Shown: positions 1 to 9,230, counted from the stretch's first letter. The stretch is 64,000 nt of DNA from Oscillospiraceae bacterium (GCA_009777725.1 WRLG01000013.1:1-64000), one strand, 5' to 3'. The notes: generated from the sequence alone by a model not told the origin. Numbers and translations: made by a program.

Positions 1-509
1 AAATCTTCACCGATGAAGAAGCCGCCGTAAAAGCAATCAAAGAATCCACCAGAGGAACAATCACAATAAGCCCCTCACTCGGCGCGACACCGCGAATATC
101 AGCGGCATTATCGGAAGCAAACGCAACCGTAAGAGTTTGGTTCCCCCACGGAAACCACGGCGTAATGCTCAGAAGCACGGATATTAACAGCAAGTCGGGG
201 CTGAAAGACCTTAACTTCGCAGGCGGCAGGGTAGAAGTACCCGAAAGCATTTCAAGCAGGTTTCCTAATGCTTCTTCTGTAACGGGCATGAGCTTTGTGC
301 AAGATGGCGATTTCGGGAGTGTTGAGGCTGTGACGCTTTCGGTGAAATTGGAGCTTGAACCTAAGCTTTGGGGGAGTAAAGTGGCGGTTTATTCTGTTAA
401 CGCGGACGGGAGCTTAACGCGGTTGCCCGCAAGCAGAATCGTCGGCGGGTTTGGGACTGTAAATGTTACGATTTCTAATTATAATTCGCTTATATTTGTG
501 GTTGAATAA
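1..509 (+). CDS. C-terminal part of a probable secreted or surface protein (5' end outside window)
   Basis: The reading frame is open from base 3 to the stop at 507-509, so only about 168 C-terminal residues are visible. They look like beta-rich surface modules: alternating hydrophobic and Ser/Thr/Asn residues, no cysteine, and a closing strand SNYNSLIFVVE. The final module, with a KVAVYSVNADG-type strand followed by a short strand pair, resembles the C-terminal beta-sandwich domains found in large exported clostridial proteins. No catalytic motif is visible. The gene ends just before a GC-rich hairpin with a T run that could terminate it. Function is unknown; the surface location is inferred from composition only. 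Confidence 0.6.
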   Translation, partial: IFTDEEAAVKAIKESTRGTITISPSLGATPRISAALSEANATVRVWFPHGNHGVMLRSTDINSKSGLKDLNFAGGRVEVPESISSRFPNASSVTGMSFVQDGDFGSVEAVTLSVKLELEPKLWGSKVAVYSVNADGSLTRLPASRIVGGFGTVNVTISNYNSLIFVVE

Positions 510-569
510 TGTTTCCTCTTCAATCTTGCAAAACAGCACCGCTCCCTCCCCCCGTCAGCTTCGCTGACA

Positions 570-597
570 CCCCCCTCCCGGAGGGGGGCTTTTTTTC
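570..597 (+). terminator. Rho-independent terminator after the first gene
   Basis: A C6TCC / GGAG6 stem (570-578 with 580-588) is followed by C and a run of seven T. It lies 60 bases after the stop of the first gene. The stem has almost no loop, so the innermost pairs must open. Confidence 0.55.
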
Positions 598-673
598 TTG
601 CCTCCCTCCCAGAGGGAGGTGCCGCCCGCAGGCGGCGGAGGGAGCTAAGACGTAGGGAGTGGCGGCGGAGGCA

Positions 674-700
674 ATGTAGGGGACGGGCTTGCCCGTCCCG
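674..700 (+). repeat. Dispersed palindromic repeat, copy 1
   Basis: The sequence ATGTAGGGGACGGGCTTGCC continues to GTCCCG and is palindromic around GGGCTTGCCC. The reverse complement of 60691-60717 is the same apart from two compensating changes in the stem, so the palindrome is maintained. Compensated differences suggest that the hairpin itself matters or that the unit spreads as a hairpin. Confidence 0.7.
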
Positions 701-725
701 CAAAAAAAAGATTTTTGCTAAATAC

Positions 726-754
726 TTGAAATCTTGCATTAAATATGGTACAAT
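726..754 (+). promoter_or_regulatory. Probable sigma-A promoter of the purine cluster
   Basis: TTGAAA (726-731), a 17-base spacer ending in TGG (extended -10), and TACAAT (749-754). It lies 69 bases upstream of the purK ATG. No purine riboswitch or PurR box was recognised in the leader. Confidence 0.65.
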
Positions 755-822
755 TAAACAAACGGACACGAAATGCGCGAGACTGCAAAGTGGCGCAGAA
801 CAGGGGTTAAGGAGTATATAAT

Positions 823-1992
823 ATGGGGATATTGAAGCGGCGCGTTGCCATTATCGGCGGCGGGCAGTTGGGCAAGATGATGATTTTAGAGGCAAAGCGG
901 CTCGGAATTTACTGCGCCGTGCTTGACCCGGACACGGAATGTGCCGCAAGGTCTGTGGCGGACGAATACGTTAACGCGCGGTTTGACGATGTCAGCGCAG
1001 TTATGGCTTTGGCAGCAAGAGCGGACGTGGTTACCTTTGAGCTTGAACATGTCGGGCGGGATTGTCTGCTTGCTCTTGAAAAATCGGGGCTGGACGTTCG
1101 CCCCTCGCCAGCTTCGCTTTTGTTAATACAAAATAAATTTGTTCAGAAAACGAAACTTAAAGAAGCCCAAATACCCGTGCCCGAATTTATTTCAATAGCC
1201 GCCGCCCCCGATTGCGCTTTGGGCAAAAACGGCGATTTGGCGCGCGCGGGCGAGCTTCTTAACTATCCGTATATGCTGAAAGCCTGCTGCGGCGGTTATG
1301 ACGGCAAGGGCAACGCCCCCGTCCTTTCCGGCGAAAACGCAGAGGGGGCATATTCTGCTTTGGGCGGAGGCAAAATTGAGCTTATGGCGGAGGGGTTTGT
1401 TCGGTTTGAAAAAGAAATATCCGTCCTCGCTTGCCGTTCCGTTGACGGCGACACCGTCGTATACCCCATAGCGCAAAACCAACATGAGGACAGCATACTT
1501 AAAGAAACACGCGCCCCCGCCTGTGTTACCGAGGAAACGGCACGTAAAGCCCGCGAAATAGCCGCGCGCGTTATGGACGTATTCGGCGCAGTCGGGATGT
1601 TTTGCGTTGAGATGTTCGTAACCCGAGAGGGGGACGTTTTAGTTAACGAAATCGCCCCCAGACCGCATAATTCCGGGCATTATACAATTGATTCCTGCTT
1701 TGTCAATCAATTTGAACAGCATATCCGCGCCGTCGTCGGGCTTCCGCTTGCAGAGCCTATGATGTTCGGCGCGGCTGTTATGCGTAATTTATTAGGCGAG
1801 GGCGATGGCATAGCCGAGGTTTACGGCGCGAAAGAAGCACTTGCAATTGACGGCGTTAAGCTCCATATATACGGCAAGCCCGAAGTCCGCGCCCGCCGCA
1901 AAATGGGTCACTTAACCGCTTGCGCTGATACGATTGAAGAGGCTTTAGCAAAAGCTGATAAGGCTTGCGGGGTTGTTAAAATCGGAGTATAA
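823..1992 (+). CDS. purK: N5-carboxyaminoimidazole ribonucleotide synthase
   Basis: PurK uses ATP and bicarbonate to carboxylate aminoimidazole ribonucleotide, giving N5-CAIR in cytosolic purine synthesis. The 389 residues fit the family. The N-terminal glycine loop VAIIGGGQLGKMM begins near residue 8. An ATP-grasp domain follows, with VEMFVTREGDVLVNEIAPRP near residues 263-282 and the PHNSGHYTIDS signature after it. An AAGGAG ribosome site lies 9 bases before the ATG. It opens a cluster with purE 15 bases downstream, the usual partner that consumes its product. Nothing looks damaged. Confidence 0.96.
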   Translation: MGILKRRVAIIGGGQLGKMMILEAKRLGIYCAVLDPDTECAARSVADEYVNARFDDVSAVMALAARADVVTFELEHVGRDCLLALEKSGLDVRPSPASLLLIQNKFVQKTKLKEAQIPVPEFISIAAAPDCALGKNGDLARAGELLNYPYMLKACCGGYDGKGNAPVLSGENAEGAYSALGGGKIELMAEGFVRFEKEISVLACRSVDGDTVVYPIAQNQHEDSILKETRAPACVTEETARKAREIAARVMDVFGAVGMFCVEMFVTREGDVLVNEIAPRPHNSGHYTIDSCFVNQFEQHIRAVVGLPLAEPMMFGAAVMRNLLGEGDGIAEVYGAKEALAIDGVKLHIYGKPEVRARRKMGHLTACADTIEEALAKADKACGVVKIGV

Positions 1993-2007
1993 GATAGGAG
2001 TATAACT

Positions 2008-2496
2008 ATGGTTTCAATTATTATGGGCAGTGAATCGGATTTGAGCGTTATGCGGGATGCGGGGGAGGTTTTAAAAGGCTTCGGGATTCCGTTTGAAATG
2101 AAAATTATCTCCGCCCACAGAACGCCTTTTCGCATGGCGGAATATTCACGCGAAGCGGCGGAGCACGGGGTTCGGGTTATAATCGCGGGGGCGGGCGGGG
2201 CGGCGCACTTGCCGGGAATGGTTGCGGCTATGACGGTTTTGCCTGTAATCGGTGTCCCTGTTAAATCTGCCGCTTTAAACGGCGTTGATTCACTTTATTC
2301 AATCGTTCAGATGCCTTACGGCGTACCTGTTGCAACCATGGCGATAAACGGCGCGAAAAACGCCGCTTTGTTCGCCGCGCGGATGCTGGGGGCGTTTGAT
2401 AAAGAACTTGCCGCGAAGCTTGAAAGCTTCATGCAAGAAATGGAGCGTAATGTAATTGAAACCTCCGAGAGGGTTGAGAATATAGGCAAGTTTTGA
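2008..2496 (+). CDS. purE: N5-carboxyaminoimidazole ribonucleotide mutase
   Basis: PurE moves the carboxylate of N5-CAIR to C4, giving CAIR, and directly follows PurK in the pathway. The protein has 162 residues, the usual length for class I PurE. It opens with [12 protein letters not shown], the substrate-phosphate loop, and contains SAHRTPFRM with the catalytic histidine near residue 42. The [13 protein letters not shown] loop follows. It is coupled to purK by a 15-base gap with its own GGAG site. Complete and ordinary. Confidence 0.97.
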   Translation: MVSIIMGSESDLSVMRDAGEVLKGFGIPFEMKIISAHRTPFRMAEYSREAAEHGVRVIIAGAGGAAHLPGMVAAMTVLPVIGVPVKSAALNGVDSLYSIVQMPYGVPVATMAINGAKNAALFAARMLGAFDKELAAKLESFMQEMERNVIETSERVENIGKF

Positions 2497-2514
2497 TGAA
2501 GGATGGTTATTTGA

Positions 2515-3270
2515 ATGTTTGCAGAAGTTGAGCGGTTGTATGCTGAATTGAAGGGTATTCGTCCGCTTTCTTCGGAAAGTGTCAGGCGTTTGGCTGAAGA
2601 TTTTGTTCTTGATTATACCTATAATTCTAACGCAATTGAGGGCAGTACATTAACACTTGATGAAACCGCACTTGTGTTAAAGGAAGACGTTACCATCAGC
2701 GGAAAGCCTTTAAGCCATCATCTGGAAGCAATCGGGCACAGGGATGCGTATTATTATATTGAAAATTTGGTAAAAAACAAAATTCCGATTACCGAGAAAG
2801 CTATAAAAAACATTCACTCGCTTGTTTTAGCGGGCAGACAGGAGGACAAGGGCGTATACAGAAGCGTCCCCGTCCGAGTTGGGAGTTATACGCCGTGTCA
2901 GCCCTTTGAAATCCCTGTTAAAATGGAGCAGCTAATGAACGAATACAACACCTGCATGAAAGACTTGCACATGATTGAATTAACCGCAATATTCCATTTA
3001 AAATTTGAAAAAATCCACCCGTTCGTTGACGGAAACGGGCGAGTCGGCAGATTGCTCCTTAACTTTGAGCTGATGAGAAACGGCTACCCGCCTATTAATA
3101 TAAAATTCACCGACAGGCAGAGATATTACGAGTGCTTCAATCAAGACAGCGGCGGCAGTGAAACGGGCTCAAAAATGGTTAAGCTGGTTTGTGATTACGT
3201 AACATACGAGCTAAAAAGATATATTGAGATTGCTAAGCAATCGGAAATGATTAGAGAACAAACCAATTGA
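2515..3270 (+). CDS. Fic family protein (probable AMP-transferase) with N-terminal inhibitory motif
   Basis: Fic enzymes usually transfer AMP or another phosphate-linked group from a nucleotide to a hydroxyl on a target protein. The active-site motif HPFVDGNGRVGR is intact near residues 168-179 and contains the catalytic histidine. An N-terminal SNAIEG at about residues 39-44 matches the (S/T)xxxE(G/N) inhibitory helix of self-inhibited class II Fic proteins. A short helical tail ends the 251 residues. The gene sits between purE and purF, 18 and 24 bases away, so it is probably co-transcribed with purine synthesis. The target is unknown. No partner antitoxin gene is adjacent, consistent with self-inhibition. 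Confidence 0.9.
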   Translation: MFAEVERLYAELKGIRPLSSESVRRLAEDFVLDYTYNSNAIEGSTLTLDETALVLKEDVTISGKPLSHHLEAIGHRDAYYYIENLVKNKIPITEKAIKNIHSLVLAGRQEDKGVYRSVPVRVGSYTPCQPFEIPVKMEQLMNEYNTCMKDLHMIELTAIFHLKFEKIHPFVDGNGRVGRLLLNFELMRNGYPPINIKFTDRQRYYECFNQDSGGSETGSKMVKLVCDYVTYELKRYIEIAKQSEMIREQTN

Positions 3271-3294
3271 AATTATTATACGGAGGGGATTGCT

Positions 3295-4722
3295 ATGCTC
3301 GGTAAAATTAACGAGGAATGTGGCGTGTTTGCGATTTACAGTGAAAAGAATACCGATGTTAATATTCAAACCTATATGGGCTTGTATGCCCTGCAACACA
3401 GGGGGCAGGAATCTTGCGGAATCGTCGTCAATGAGGGCGGGGTTTTTACGCACCATATAGATACAGGGCTTGTCCCCGATGTTTTCACCAGCGATAAGGT
3501 TGAGGGCTTGGGCAGGGGCAATATTGCTATCGGTCATGTCCGCTATTCGGCTAATAAAAAAGCGATACGAAGCAATGCCCAGCCGCTTGTAATCCGCCAC
3601 GCTAAAGGACCTATGGCGATTGCTTATAACGGAAGCCTTGTCAACGCGGACAAGCTTAGGTTTGAATATGAGCACAGAGGCTCGATTTTCCACGCTTCAA
3701 ACGGCGCGGAGGTTATTGCATACGCTATAACGGAGCAAAGGCTTGTATGCGATTCAATTGAGAAAGCGGTTTGCGGGGCTATGTATAAGCTTGAGGGGGC
3801 GTATTCCCTTGTCGTCATGTCGCCTAAAAAGCTGATTGCCGCCCGCGACCCGATAGGCTTCCGCCCGCTTTCTTTGGGCAGGATGGCGGACGGCGCGTAT
3901 GTCGTTTCCTCCGAAACCTGCGCGATTGACAGCGTTGGTGCGGAATTTGTAAGAAACCTGCTCCCGGGCGAGGTGATTACTATAGACGAGGAGGGCGTTC
4001 GCTCCGATAAGACCCATTGTTCAAAAGCCGAAAGCCGGATTTGCGTATTTGAATATGTATATTTTGCCCGCCCGGATTCCGTGGTCGAGGGGGCAAGCGT
4101 ACATAGGGCAAGGCTTAGGGCGGGGAAATACCTCTGGCGCGAACACCCCGCCCCGGCTGACGTTGTAATCGGCGTGCCGGACAGCGGATTGGATGCGGCG
4201 TTGGGGTTATCCCGCGAATCGGGCATCCCCTACGGCTTAGGCTTTGTCAAAAACCGCTATGTCGGCAGAACTTTTATACAGTCTACTCAGGCGCAACGGG
4301 CAGATTCTGTCAAAATTAAGCTTAACGTGGTAAACGATACGGTAAAGGGCAAGCGGGTTATATTGGTTGACGATAGTATAGTGAGAGGGACTACCGTCAA
4401 GCGGATTGTTAATCTGATTAGGGAAGCGGGGGCAATCGAGGTGCATGTCCGCATTTCAAGCCCGCCGTTTTTGAACCCCTGCTATTTCGGAACGGACATA
4501 GACAGCCGGGACAAGCTAATCGCCTGCCGCATGACACTCGCTGAAATAAAAGACGAAATAGGCGCGGATTCCCTCGGATATATCAGCGTAGACAGCACGA
4601 ACAAGCTTGCGGGTAACGCCGAGTGCGGCTTCTGCGATGCTTGCTTCACGGGGAATTATCCTATGAAAGTGCCGGATTTGGTGGCGGATAAATACTCGGT
4701 TAAGCTGGGGGGTAAGGGTTGA
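3295..4722 (+). CDS. purF: Amidophosphoribosyltransferase
   Basis: PurF catalyses the first committed step of purine synthesis: glutamine and PRPP give phosphoribosylamine. The N-terminus reads MLGKINEE-CGVF, so removal of an eight-residue propeptide would expose Cys9 as the glutaminase nucleophile, as in the Bacillus-type enzyme. LQHRGQESCGI and GHVRYSA lie in the glutaminase domain. The PRPP loop VILVDDSIVRGTT is near residue 355. Cysteines in the C-terminal ECGFCDAC region could hold the iron-sulphur cluster of this class. Length is 475, as expected. A GGAGGG site precedes the ATG. Confidence 0.97.
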   Translation: MLGKINEECGVFAIYSEKNTDVNIQTYMGLYALQHRGQESCGIVVNEGGVFTHHIDTGLVPDVFTSDKVEGLGRGNIAIGHVRYSANKKAIRSNAQPLVIRHAKGPMAIAYNGSLVNADKLRFEYEHRGSIFHASNGAEVIAYAITEQRLVCDSIEKAVCGAMYKLEGAYSLVVMSPKKLIAARDPIGFRPLSLGRMADGAYVVSSETCAIDSVGAEFVRNLLPGEVITIDEEGVRSDKTHCSKAESRICVFEYVYFARPDSVVEGASVHRARLRAGKYLWREHPAPADVVIGVPDSGLDAALGLSRESGIPYGLGFVKNRYVGRTFIQSTQAQRADSVKIKLNVVNDTVKGKRVILVDDSIVRGTTVKRIVNLIREAGAIEVHVRISSPPFLNPCYFGTDIDSRDKLIACRMTLAEIKDEIGADSLGYISVDSTNKLAGNAECGFCDACFTGNYPMKVPDLVADKYSVKLGGKG

Positions 4723-4803
4723 GTTTGTTGCTCATTGCTTATTGTTTATTTTTTGGAATTTATTACAGGGAGTTGAAATTTGCTTATGGATACGGGAGAT
4801 AAC

Positions 4804-6048
4804 ATGTCATTTAAAAATCAAATGCTTTTTATGCTGTTCTCTTTTATACTCGGCTCTTTTGCCGGGGCGGTTATATGGCTGTTTTTAAAGGTGGTAGCGG
4901 TTGGGATAAACTTTTGGTGGGAATTTATTCCATCATATTTTACATTTGCGTATTATCCTTTTGTTATCTGCATTGTCGGTGGGGTCATCATCGGAGTTTG
5001 GCGGAGAATCGCGGGGGATTACCCCGAGAATTTAGAGGAGGTTATATCGGTCGTTAAGAAAACCAAGCGTTATGCGCCCCGTAAAACCCATACGCTTTTT
5101 ATATCGGCGGCTTTGCCCCTTATGTTCGGCGGCAGTATCGGTCCCGAGGCGGGGCTTTCGGGGGTGGTTGCATCGCTTTGCACTTGGGTGGGAGACCGCT
5201 TTAAGTATATGAATAAAAAATTCAAGGAGCTTGCCGAGGTCGGCGTACCCGCGACTTTAAGCATTTTGTTTAACGCGCCCTTATTCGGAATTATGTCCCA
5301 CTTAGAAAACGAAGACGGCGAAGATTCCTTCCCCGGCAAAACTAAGATTATGATTTATTTTTCCTCAATTCTGGGCGGTATAGGCGTTTTGTTCGTGCTC
5401 AGCAGTCTTTTGGGCGGCGGCTTACATATAGAGAAGTTTGAAGCGGCTTCGTCCGGGCATTTTGAGAGAATCATGTTTTTGCCCTTAGCCCTGCTCGGGG
5501 TTGCCGGAGGTTTGGCTTATCACCTTTTTGACAATTTAGCACGCATTATTATGAAGCCTCTCGAACGCTTACCCATTATATCCTCTGTAATCGGAGGGGT
5601 AGCACTCGGATTCTGCGCGATGTTTACGCCCTTGCTTATTTTTTCGGGTGAAGAGGCTATCACAGAGATTATGTCAAGCTTTGCGGCTGCTATGCCGTTC
5701 ACCCTTTTAATGGGCGGACTTGTAAAGCTTATCATTACAAGTATATGTATAAATACAGGCTGGCGGGGCGGACATATCATTCCGGTTATATTTTCCGGGA
5801 TTTGCATGGGCAAAGGTATGGCACTTCTCAGCGGTGCTGACCCGGTTTTTGCCACGATTGCCGTGACCGCCGCTTTGTGCGGCTCGATTATGAAAAAGCC
5901 GCTTGCCGTTATTGTAATCCTGCTGATTTTCTTCCCCGTAAATAATATTGTGCTTTTATCGGCGGCGGCTTTTATCGGCTGTTTTATTTCACCTAAGAAA
6001 AAAGAGGCTGAGAAAGCCGAGAATAAGGAGTTGGAGTTAGCAAAATGA
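4804..6048 (+). CDS. ClC family chloride channel or transporter
   Basis: This integral membrane protein has about ten hydrophobic segments and the ClC selectivity-filter motif GSIGPEAG, whose glutamate is the usual gate. It probably moves chloride, fluoride or another anion; the substrate cannot be read from sequence. I place the start at ATG 4804, with GGGAG five bases upstream. TTG 4780, behind CAGGGAG, is a workable alternative that adds eight residues. The C-terminus is a charged Lys/Glu tail. The stop overlaps the purM start by four bases (ATGA), so the two are translationally coupled even though the functional link is obscure. Confidence 0.9.
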   Translation: MSFKNQMLFMLFSFILGSFAGAVIWLFLKVVAVGINFWWEFIPSYFTFAYYPFVICIVGGVIIGVWRRIAGDYPENLEEVISVVKKTKRYAPRKTHTLFISAALPLMFGGSIGPEAGLSGVVASLCTWVGDRFKYMNKKFKELAEVGVPATLSILFNAPLFGIMSHLENEDGEDSFPGKTKIMIYFSSILGGIGVLFVLSSLLGGGLHIEKFEAASSGHFERIMFLPLALLGVAGGLAYHLFDNLARIIMKPLERLPIISSVIGGVALGFCAMFTPLLIFSGEEAITEIMSSFAAAMPFTLLMGGLVKLIITSICINTGWRGGHIIPVIFSGICMGKGMALLSGADPVFATIAVTAALCGSIMKKPLAVIVILLIFFPVNNIVLLSAAAFIGCFISPKKKEAEKAENKELELAK

Positions 6049-7079
6049 ACAGTTATTCTGAAAGCTACAAAAACGCAGGCGTTGACGTTACGGCGGGCTA
6101 CAAGGCTGTAGAGCTTATAAAAACGCATGTCCAAAGAACGGTGATAAGCGGAGTGATGCCCGGATTCGGCGGATTCGGCGGCTTGTTTGAGCCCGATTTA
6201 AGCGGAATGAAAAACCCCGTTCTCGTTTCGGGCACGGACGGGGTGGGGACTAAGCTTAAAATAGCGTTCCTTATGGATAAGCATGACACGATAGGGATTG
6301 ATTGCGTAGCCATGTGCGTAAACGATATCATATGCTTAGGAGCGAAGCCGCTTTTTTTCCTTGATTATATTGCTTGCGGCAAAAATAACCCGGAAAAAAC
6401 CGCGCTGATTGTAAAGGGCGTAGCGGACGGCTGTGCCGAATCCGGCTGTGCTCTTATAGGCGGCGAAACTGCCGAGCACCCGGGGCTTATGCCCGAAGAT
6501 GAATACGACCTTGCGGGCTTCTCCGTAGGGATTGTGGATAAGGATAAGCTGTTAAAGCCCGAAACGCAAAAAGCGGGCGATATGATTATCGCGCTTAAAT
6601 CAAGCGGGGTTCATTCAAACGGTTTTTCGCTGATTCGCAAGATTTTTGACGTAAGCGAGAAAAATTTAGCGCGGCATGATTCGGAAATCGGCTCAACACT
6701 GGGCGAATGTCTGCTCACGCCGACTAAGCTTTACGTTAAGCCAATCCTCGCGCTGATTAAGAATATAAACGTAAAATCCGTAAATCACATTACGGGCGGC
6801 GGCTTTTATGAGAATATACCACGCAATCTTCCCACTAACTTAACCGCGAAGATTTCACGGAGCGAGGTGCGGGTTCTCCCCGTATTTGACTTAATATCCT
6901 CTGTAGGGAGCATACCCGAAAGGGATATGTTCAACACCTTTAATATGGGCGTCGGCATGACCGTTGTCGTCGATAAAAACGATGCGGACAAGGCGATTGC
7001 CGCCCTCAAAGCGGAGGGTGAGGAGGCGTATGTTTTAGGTGAGCTTGCGGAGGGTGACGGAGGGGTTATTATAGCTTGA
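6045..7079 (+). CDS. purM: Phosphoribosylformylglycinamidine cyclo-ligase
   Basis: PurM closes the imidazole ring of FGAM, using ATP, to give aminoimidazole ribonucleotide. Its 344 residues include the SYKNAGVDV start typical of the family, GTDGVGTK near residue 63, and the [10 protein letters not shown] and [13 protein letters not shown] signatures of the AIRS superfamily. It overlaps the ClC stop by four bases. The product is the substrate of PurK at the head of the cluster, so purF, purM, purK and purE cover both ends of AIR metabolism. The remaining purine genes are not in this window. Confidence 0.97.
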   Translation: MNSYSESYKNAGVDVTAGYKAVELIKTHVQRTVISGVMPGFGGFGGLFEPDLSGMKNPVLVSGTDGVGTKLKIAFLMDKHDTIGIDCVAMCVNDIICLGAKPLFFLDYIACGKNNPEKTALIVKGVADGCAESGCALIGGETAEHPGLMPEDEYDLAGFSVGIVDKDKLLKPETQKAGDMIIALKSSGVHSNGFSLIRKIFDVSEKNLARHDSEIGSTLGECLLTPTKLYVKPILALIKNINVKSVNHITGGGFYENIPRNLPTNLTAKISRSEVRVLPVFDLISSVGSIPERDMFNTFNMGVGMTVVVDKNDADKAIAALKAEGEEAYVLGELAEGDGGVIIA

Positions 7080-7147
7080 ATCAATTCAAGCAGTGGTTAG
7101 TGATGAGTGTTTAGGGATTATTTGCACCTTATTGGTGCGGGAAAGGC

Positions 7148-8278
7148 ATGGTCTTTAAAATGAAGCTTAGGCTGGTTTGCCCTTGCCATTTCGGCTTGGA
7201 GAGCGTCTTAAAATTTGAGATGAATAAAATAGGCGGCGAAGACATTACCGTAAAGGATGGGAGGGTTGAGTTTACGGGTGATTTATCCGTACTGGTGCGC
7301 GCTAATATCTGCTTGCTTTCGGCGGAGCGGGTTTTGGTCAAACTGGGCGAGTTTAAGGCGGAGACATTTGAGGAGCTTTTTCAAGGCGTAAAGGCTCTGC
7401 CGCTTGAAGATTTTATAGGTAAAGCGGATAGATTCCCGGTTAAGGGTCATTCTCTCGGCTCAACCCTCAAAAGCGTTCCCGACTGTCAGTCAATCATAAA
7501 AAAAGCGGCAGTTGAGAGGCTTAAGCAAAGGTATGGGATTTCGTGGTTTGAGGAAACGGGGGCATTGTATCAGCTTCAATTCGGTATAATGAACAATATC
7601 GCGTCAATATATATCGACAGCACGGGCGAGGGACTGCATAAAAGGGGCTACCGCAAAAACAGCGTCACAGCCCCGATTAAAGAAACCCTTGCCGCAGGGA
7701 TGGTTGACCTTGCGCGGATTCGGGAAAACAGCATAGTCTGCGACCCTTTCTGCGGAAGCGGCACTTTTTTGATTGAAGCCGCTTATAAGGCTATGAATAT
7801 CGCTCCCGGGCTTAACCGCCGTTTTGAGTCTGAAAATTGGGGCGTTGCGGGTTTAGCGTTATGGAAAGAGGAGCGCGAAAGGGCGAGAGCCGCCATAAAA
7901 AAAGAAACGGATTTTTTTGCATATGGCTATGATAACGACCCCGAAGCCGTAGCCTTAACAGCGGCAAATTGCAAAAAAGCAGGCGTGAGCGACAGGGTAT
8001 CGGTTAAAACGGCAGATATAAAGAGCTACAAAGCTCCGCCCGAAGCCATTACCATTTGCAACCCTCCCTACGGCGAAAGGATGCTGGAAATAAAAGAAGC
8101 GGAAGCTCTTTATTCCGCTTTGGGAAAAAGCTTTTCCGCCAAAAGCTTCCGCGAAGCTCCGTACTATGTAATTACGCCGCACGAGGAGTTTGAAAGCTTT
8201 TTCGGCTATAAGCCCGATAAAAAGCGTAAGCTTTATAATGGGATGATTAAGTGTCAGCTTTATATGTACTTTAAGTGA
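7148..8278 (+). CDS. THUMP-domain class I RNA methyltransferase (RlmL/YpsC family)
   Basis: The N-terminal third is a ferredoxin-like plus THUMP region that binds RNA. The C-terminal half is a Rossmann methyltransferase with DPFCGSGTFLIEAA near residue 197 (SAM binding) and NPPYGERM near residue 300, the NPPY motif of N-methyltransferases acting on guanine or adenine. Relatives methylate 23S rRNA at N2-guanine; the exact site here is inferred. A second start at ATG 7160 gives MKLRLVCPC, which resembles family N-termini. GAAAGG lies only one base before ATG 7148 but 13 before 7160, so the start is uncertain. Length is about 376. Confidence 0.9.
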   Translation: MVFKMKLRLVCPCHFGLESVLKFEMNKIGGEDITVKDGRVEFTGDLSVLVRANICLLSAERVLVKLGEFKAETFEELFQGVKALPLEDFIGKADRFPVKGHSLGSTLKSVPDCQSIIKKAAVERLKQRYGISWFEETGALYQLQFGIMNNIASIYIDSTGEGLHKRGYRKNSVTAPIKETLAAGMVDLARIRENSIVCDPFCGSGTFLIEAAYKAMNIAPGLNRRFESENWGVAGLALWKEERERARAAIKKETDFFAYGYDNDPEAVALTAANCKKAGVSDRVSVKTADIKSYKAPPEAITICNPPYGERMLEIKEAEALYSALGKSFSAKSFREAPYYVITPHEEFESFFGYKPDKKRKLYNGMIKCQLYMYFK

Positions 8279-8300
8279 AGCACAGCCGCTTTGTTGCGGC

Positions 8301-8332
8301 AAAACAAAAGCCCGCGCCTGTAGAGGCGCGGG
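8301..8332 (-). terminator. Terminator of the tRNA-Pro/tRNA-Thr transcript
   Basis: On the minus strand, CCCGCGCC pairs with GGCGCGGG around a six-base loop and is followed by CTTTTGTTTT. It lies 10 bases beyond the tRNA-Thr 3' end. Confidence 0.8.
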
Positions 8333-8342
8333 ACATTGCACT

Positions 8343-8418
8343 TGGAGCTGGTGGACGGACTCGAACCCCCGACCTGCTGATTACAAATCAGCTGCTCTAC
8401 CAACTGAGCTACACCAGC
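8343..8418 (-). tRNA. tRNA-Thr (UGU)
   Basis: The minus strand folds as a 76-base tRNA with acceptor GCTGGTG/CACCAGC, a GAGC D arm, anticodon stem GCTGA/TCAGC, loop TTTGTAA with anticodon TGT, and a GGTTCGAGTCC T arm. The discriminator is T and the CCA end is encoded. It follows tRNA-Pro by about 70 bases on the same strand. Confidence 0.95.
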
Positions 8419-8488
8419 GATTTTTTGCTGTATAAGAATATAGCGGTGCGGATTAGTTTTTTCATTTTTAGCTTTTTAAGAAAATGAT

Positions 8489-8565
8489 TGGTCGGGGCGA
8501 CAGGACTTGAACCCGCGGCATCTTGGTCCCAAACCAAGCACTCTACCAAACTGAGCTACGCCCCG
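8489..8565 (-). tRNA. tRNA-Pro (UGG)
   Basis: A 77-base minus-strand cloverleaf has acceptor CGGGGCG/CGCCCCG, anticodon stem CTTGG/CCAAG, loop TTTGGGA with anticodon TGG, and T arm GGGTTCAAGTCC. The discriminator is A and CCA is encoded. Confidence 0.95.
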
Positions 8566-8607
8566 GCGGCGATGTCTGCTACACCTATTAAAAGTGTAAC
8601 ATTGTTA

Positions 8608-8636
8608 ATTATACTACAAAACAAAATCAATGTCAA
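8608..8636 (-). promoter_or_regulatory. Promoter of the tRNA-Pro/tRNA-Thr unit
   Basis: On the minus strand: TTGACA (8631-8636), a 17-base spacer, and TATAAT (8608-8613). This perfect consensus lies 43 bases upstream of the tRNA-Pro 5' end, as expected for a stable-RNA promoter. Confidence 0.85.
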
Positions 8637-8739
8637 GTTTTTTTAGAAAAAAATTATTAACTTGGCTTTTTTTGTGAAATATAACCAATAAATTTGTATT
8701 TTTTATTAATGTTTCTTTATTTTGTTAACATTTTTTTCA

Positions 8740-8768
8740 TTGCAATGTAAGATTTTTTCTGTTATAAT
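8740..8768 (+). promoter_or_regulatory. Promoter of the ATP synthase operon
   Basis: TTGCAA (8740-8745), 17 bases, TATAAT (8763-8768). It lies about 65 bases before the first atp gene, in the AT-rich gap shared back-to-back with the tRNA promoter. Confidence 0.75.
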
Positions 8769-8834
8769 GTATAATGGTTTTGCATAGACGCCGAGCAAGC
8801 AAGGGGCAATGGCGGGTAAAAAAAGGTGGGCTTT

Positions 8835-9230
8835 ATGCGGATTAAGCTTTTCAGCGAGATGATTAACAATGAACTTTCCTTTTTATTGCCGCGCACGTTA
8901 ATTTTGGATTGCATTGTCTTTGCGGCGACCCTGCCCGTGTACGGACTTGGTTCGGAAGTGCCGCTGGGGTTACTTTGGGGTACTTTGGCGATGCTGACTA
9001 ACTTTGTTATCTTGGGGATGTCAAGCGAGAAGGCAGTAGACCGCGGAGCGGGTGCGAAGCGGTATATGCGAAAGTGGTATGTATTGAGGATGGGGATAAT
9101 GGCGGCTTTTATATACGTATCAATAGTAATTTCAGAAATTAACTTTTTAGCGGCGGTTTTACCTCTTTTTTATCCGAAAGCGGCATATACTTTAAACGCC
9201 GTATATCAGAATCGAAAGAAAGACAAATAA
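8835..9230 (+). CDS. atpI: AtpI-like membrane protein, first gene of the atp operon
   Basis: About 131 residues with four hydrophobic segments and basic loops, matching the size and topology of the poorly conserved AtpI family. AtpI is thought to help c-ring assembly or ion supply. Identification rests mainly on its place directly ahead of atpB. I start at ATG 8835, five bases after AGGTGGG; a GTG at 8826 lies inside that ribosome site. The gene ends 25 bases before atpB. It is not an annotated enzyme, and the name is positional as much as sequence-based. Confidence 0.75.
   Translation: MRIKLFSEMINNELSFLLPRTLILDCIVFAATLPVYGLGSEVPLGLLWGTLAMLTNFVILGMSSEKAVDRGAGAKRYMRKWYVLRMGIMAAFIYVSIVISEINFLAAVLPLFYPKAAYTLNAVYQNRKKDK

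Larger units (their letters stand above)
510..822. repeat. Intergenic GC-rich palindromic repeats and purK promoter region
   Basis: This 313-base gap holds no convincing gene. It contains a GTCAGC/GCTGAC hairpin (554-568), a C-run/G-run hairpin followed by seven T (570-597), a long imperfect hairpin of CTCCCTC/GAGGGAG type (600-645), and a palindrome around 674-700 that recurs at 60691-60717. Such GC-rich palindromes are typical dispersed intergenic repeats. An open frame on the minus strand (479-769) is low-complexity and reads through the hairpins, so I do not call it a gene. The last 100 bases carry the purK promoter. Confidence 0.6.

Noticed and set aside
479..769. Minus-strand open frame of 96 codons over the GC-rich repeats
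   Set aside because: Its sequence is Arg/Leu/Gly low complexity produced by the palindromic repeats, it overlaps the first gene, and it has no ribosome site.
755..822. Purine riboswitch ahead of purK
   Set aside because: The leader is about 65 bases, and neither the paired loops nor the core of a purine aptamer can be formed.
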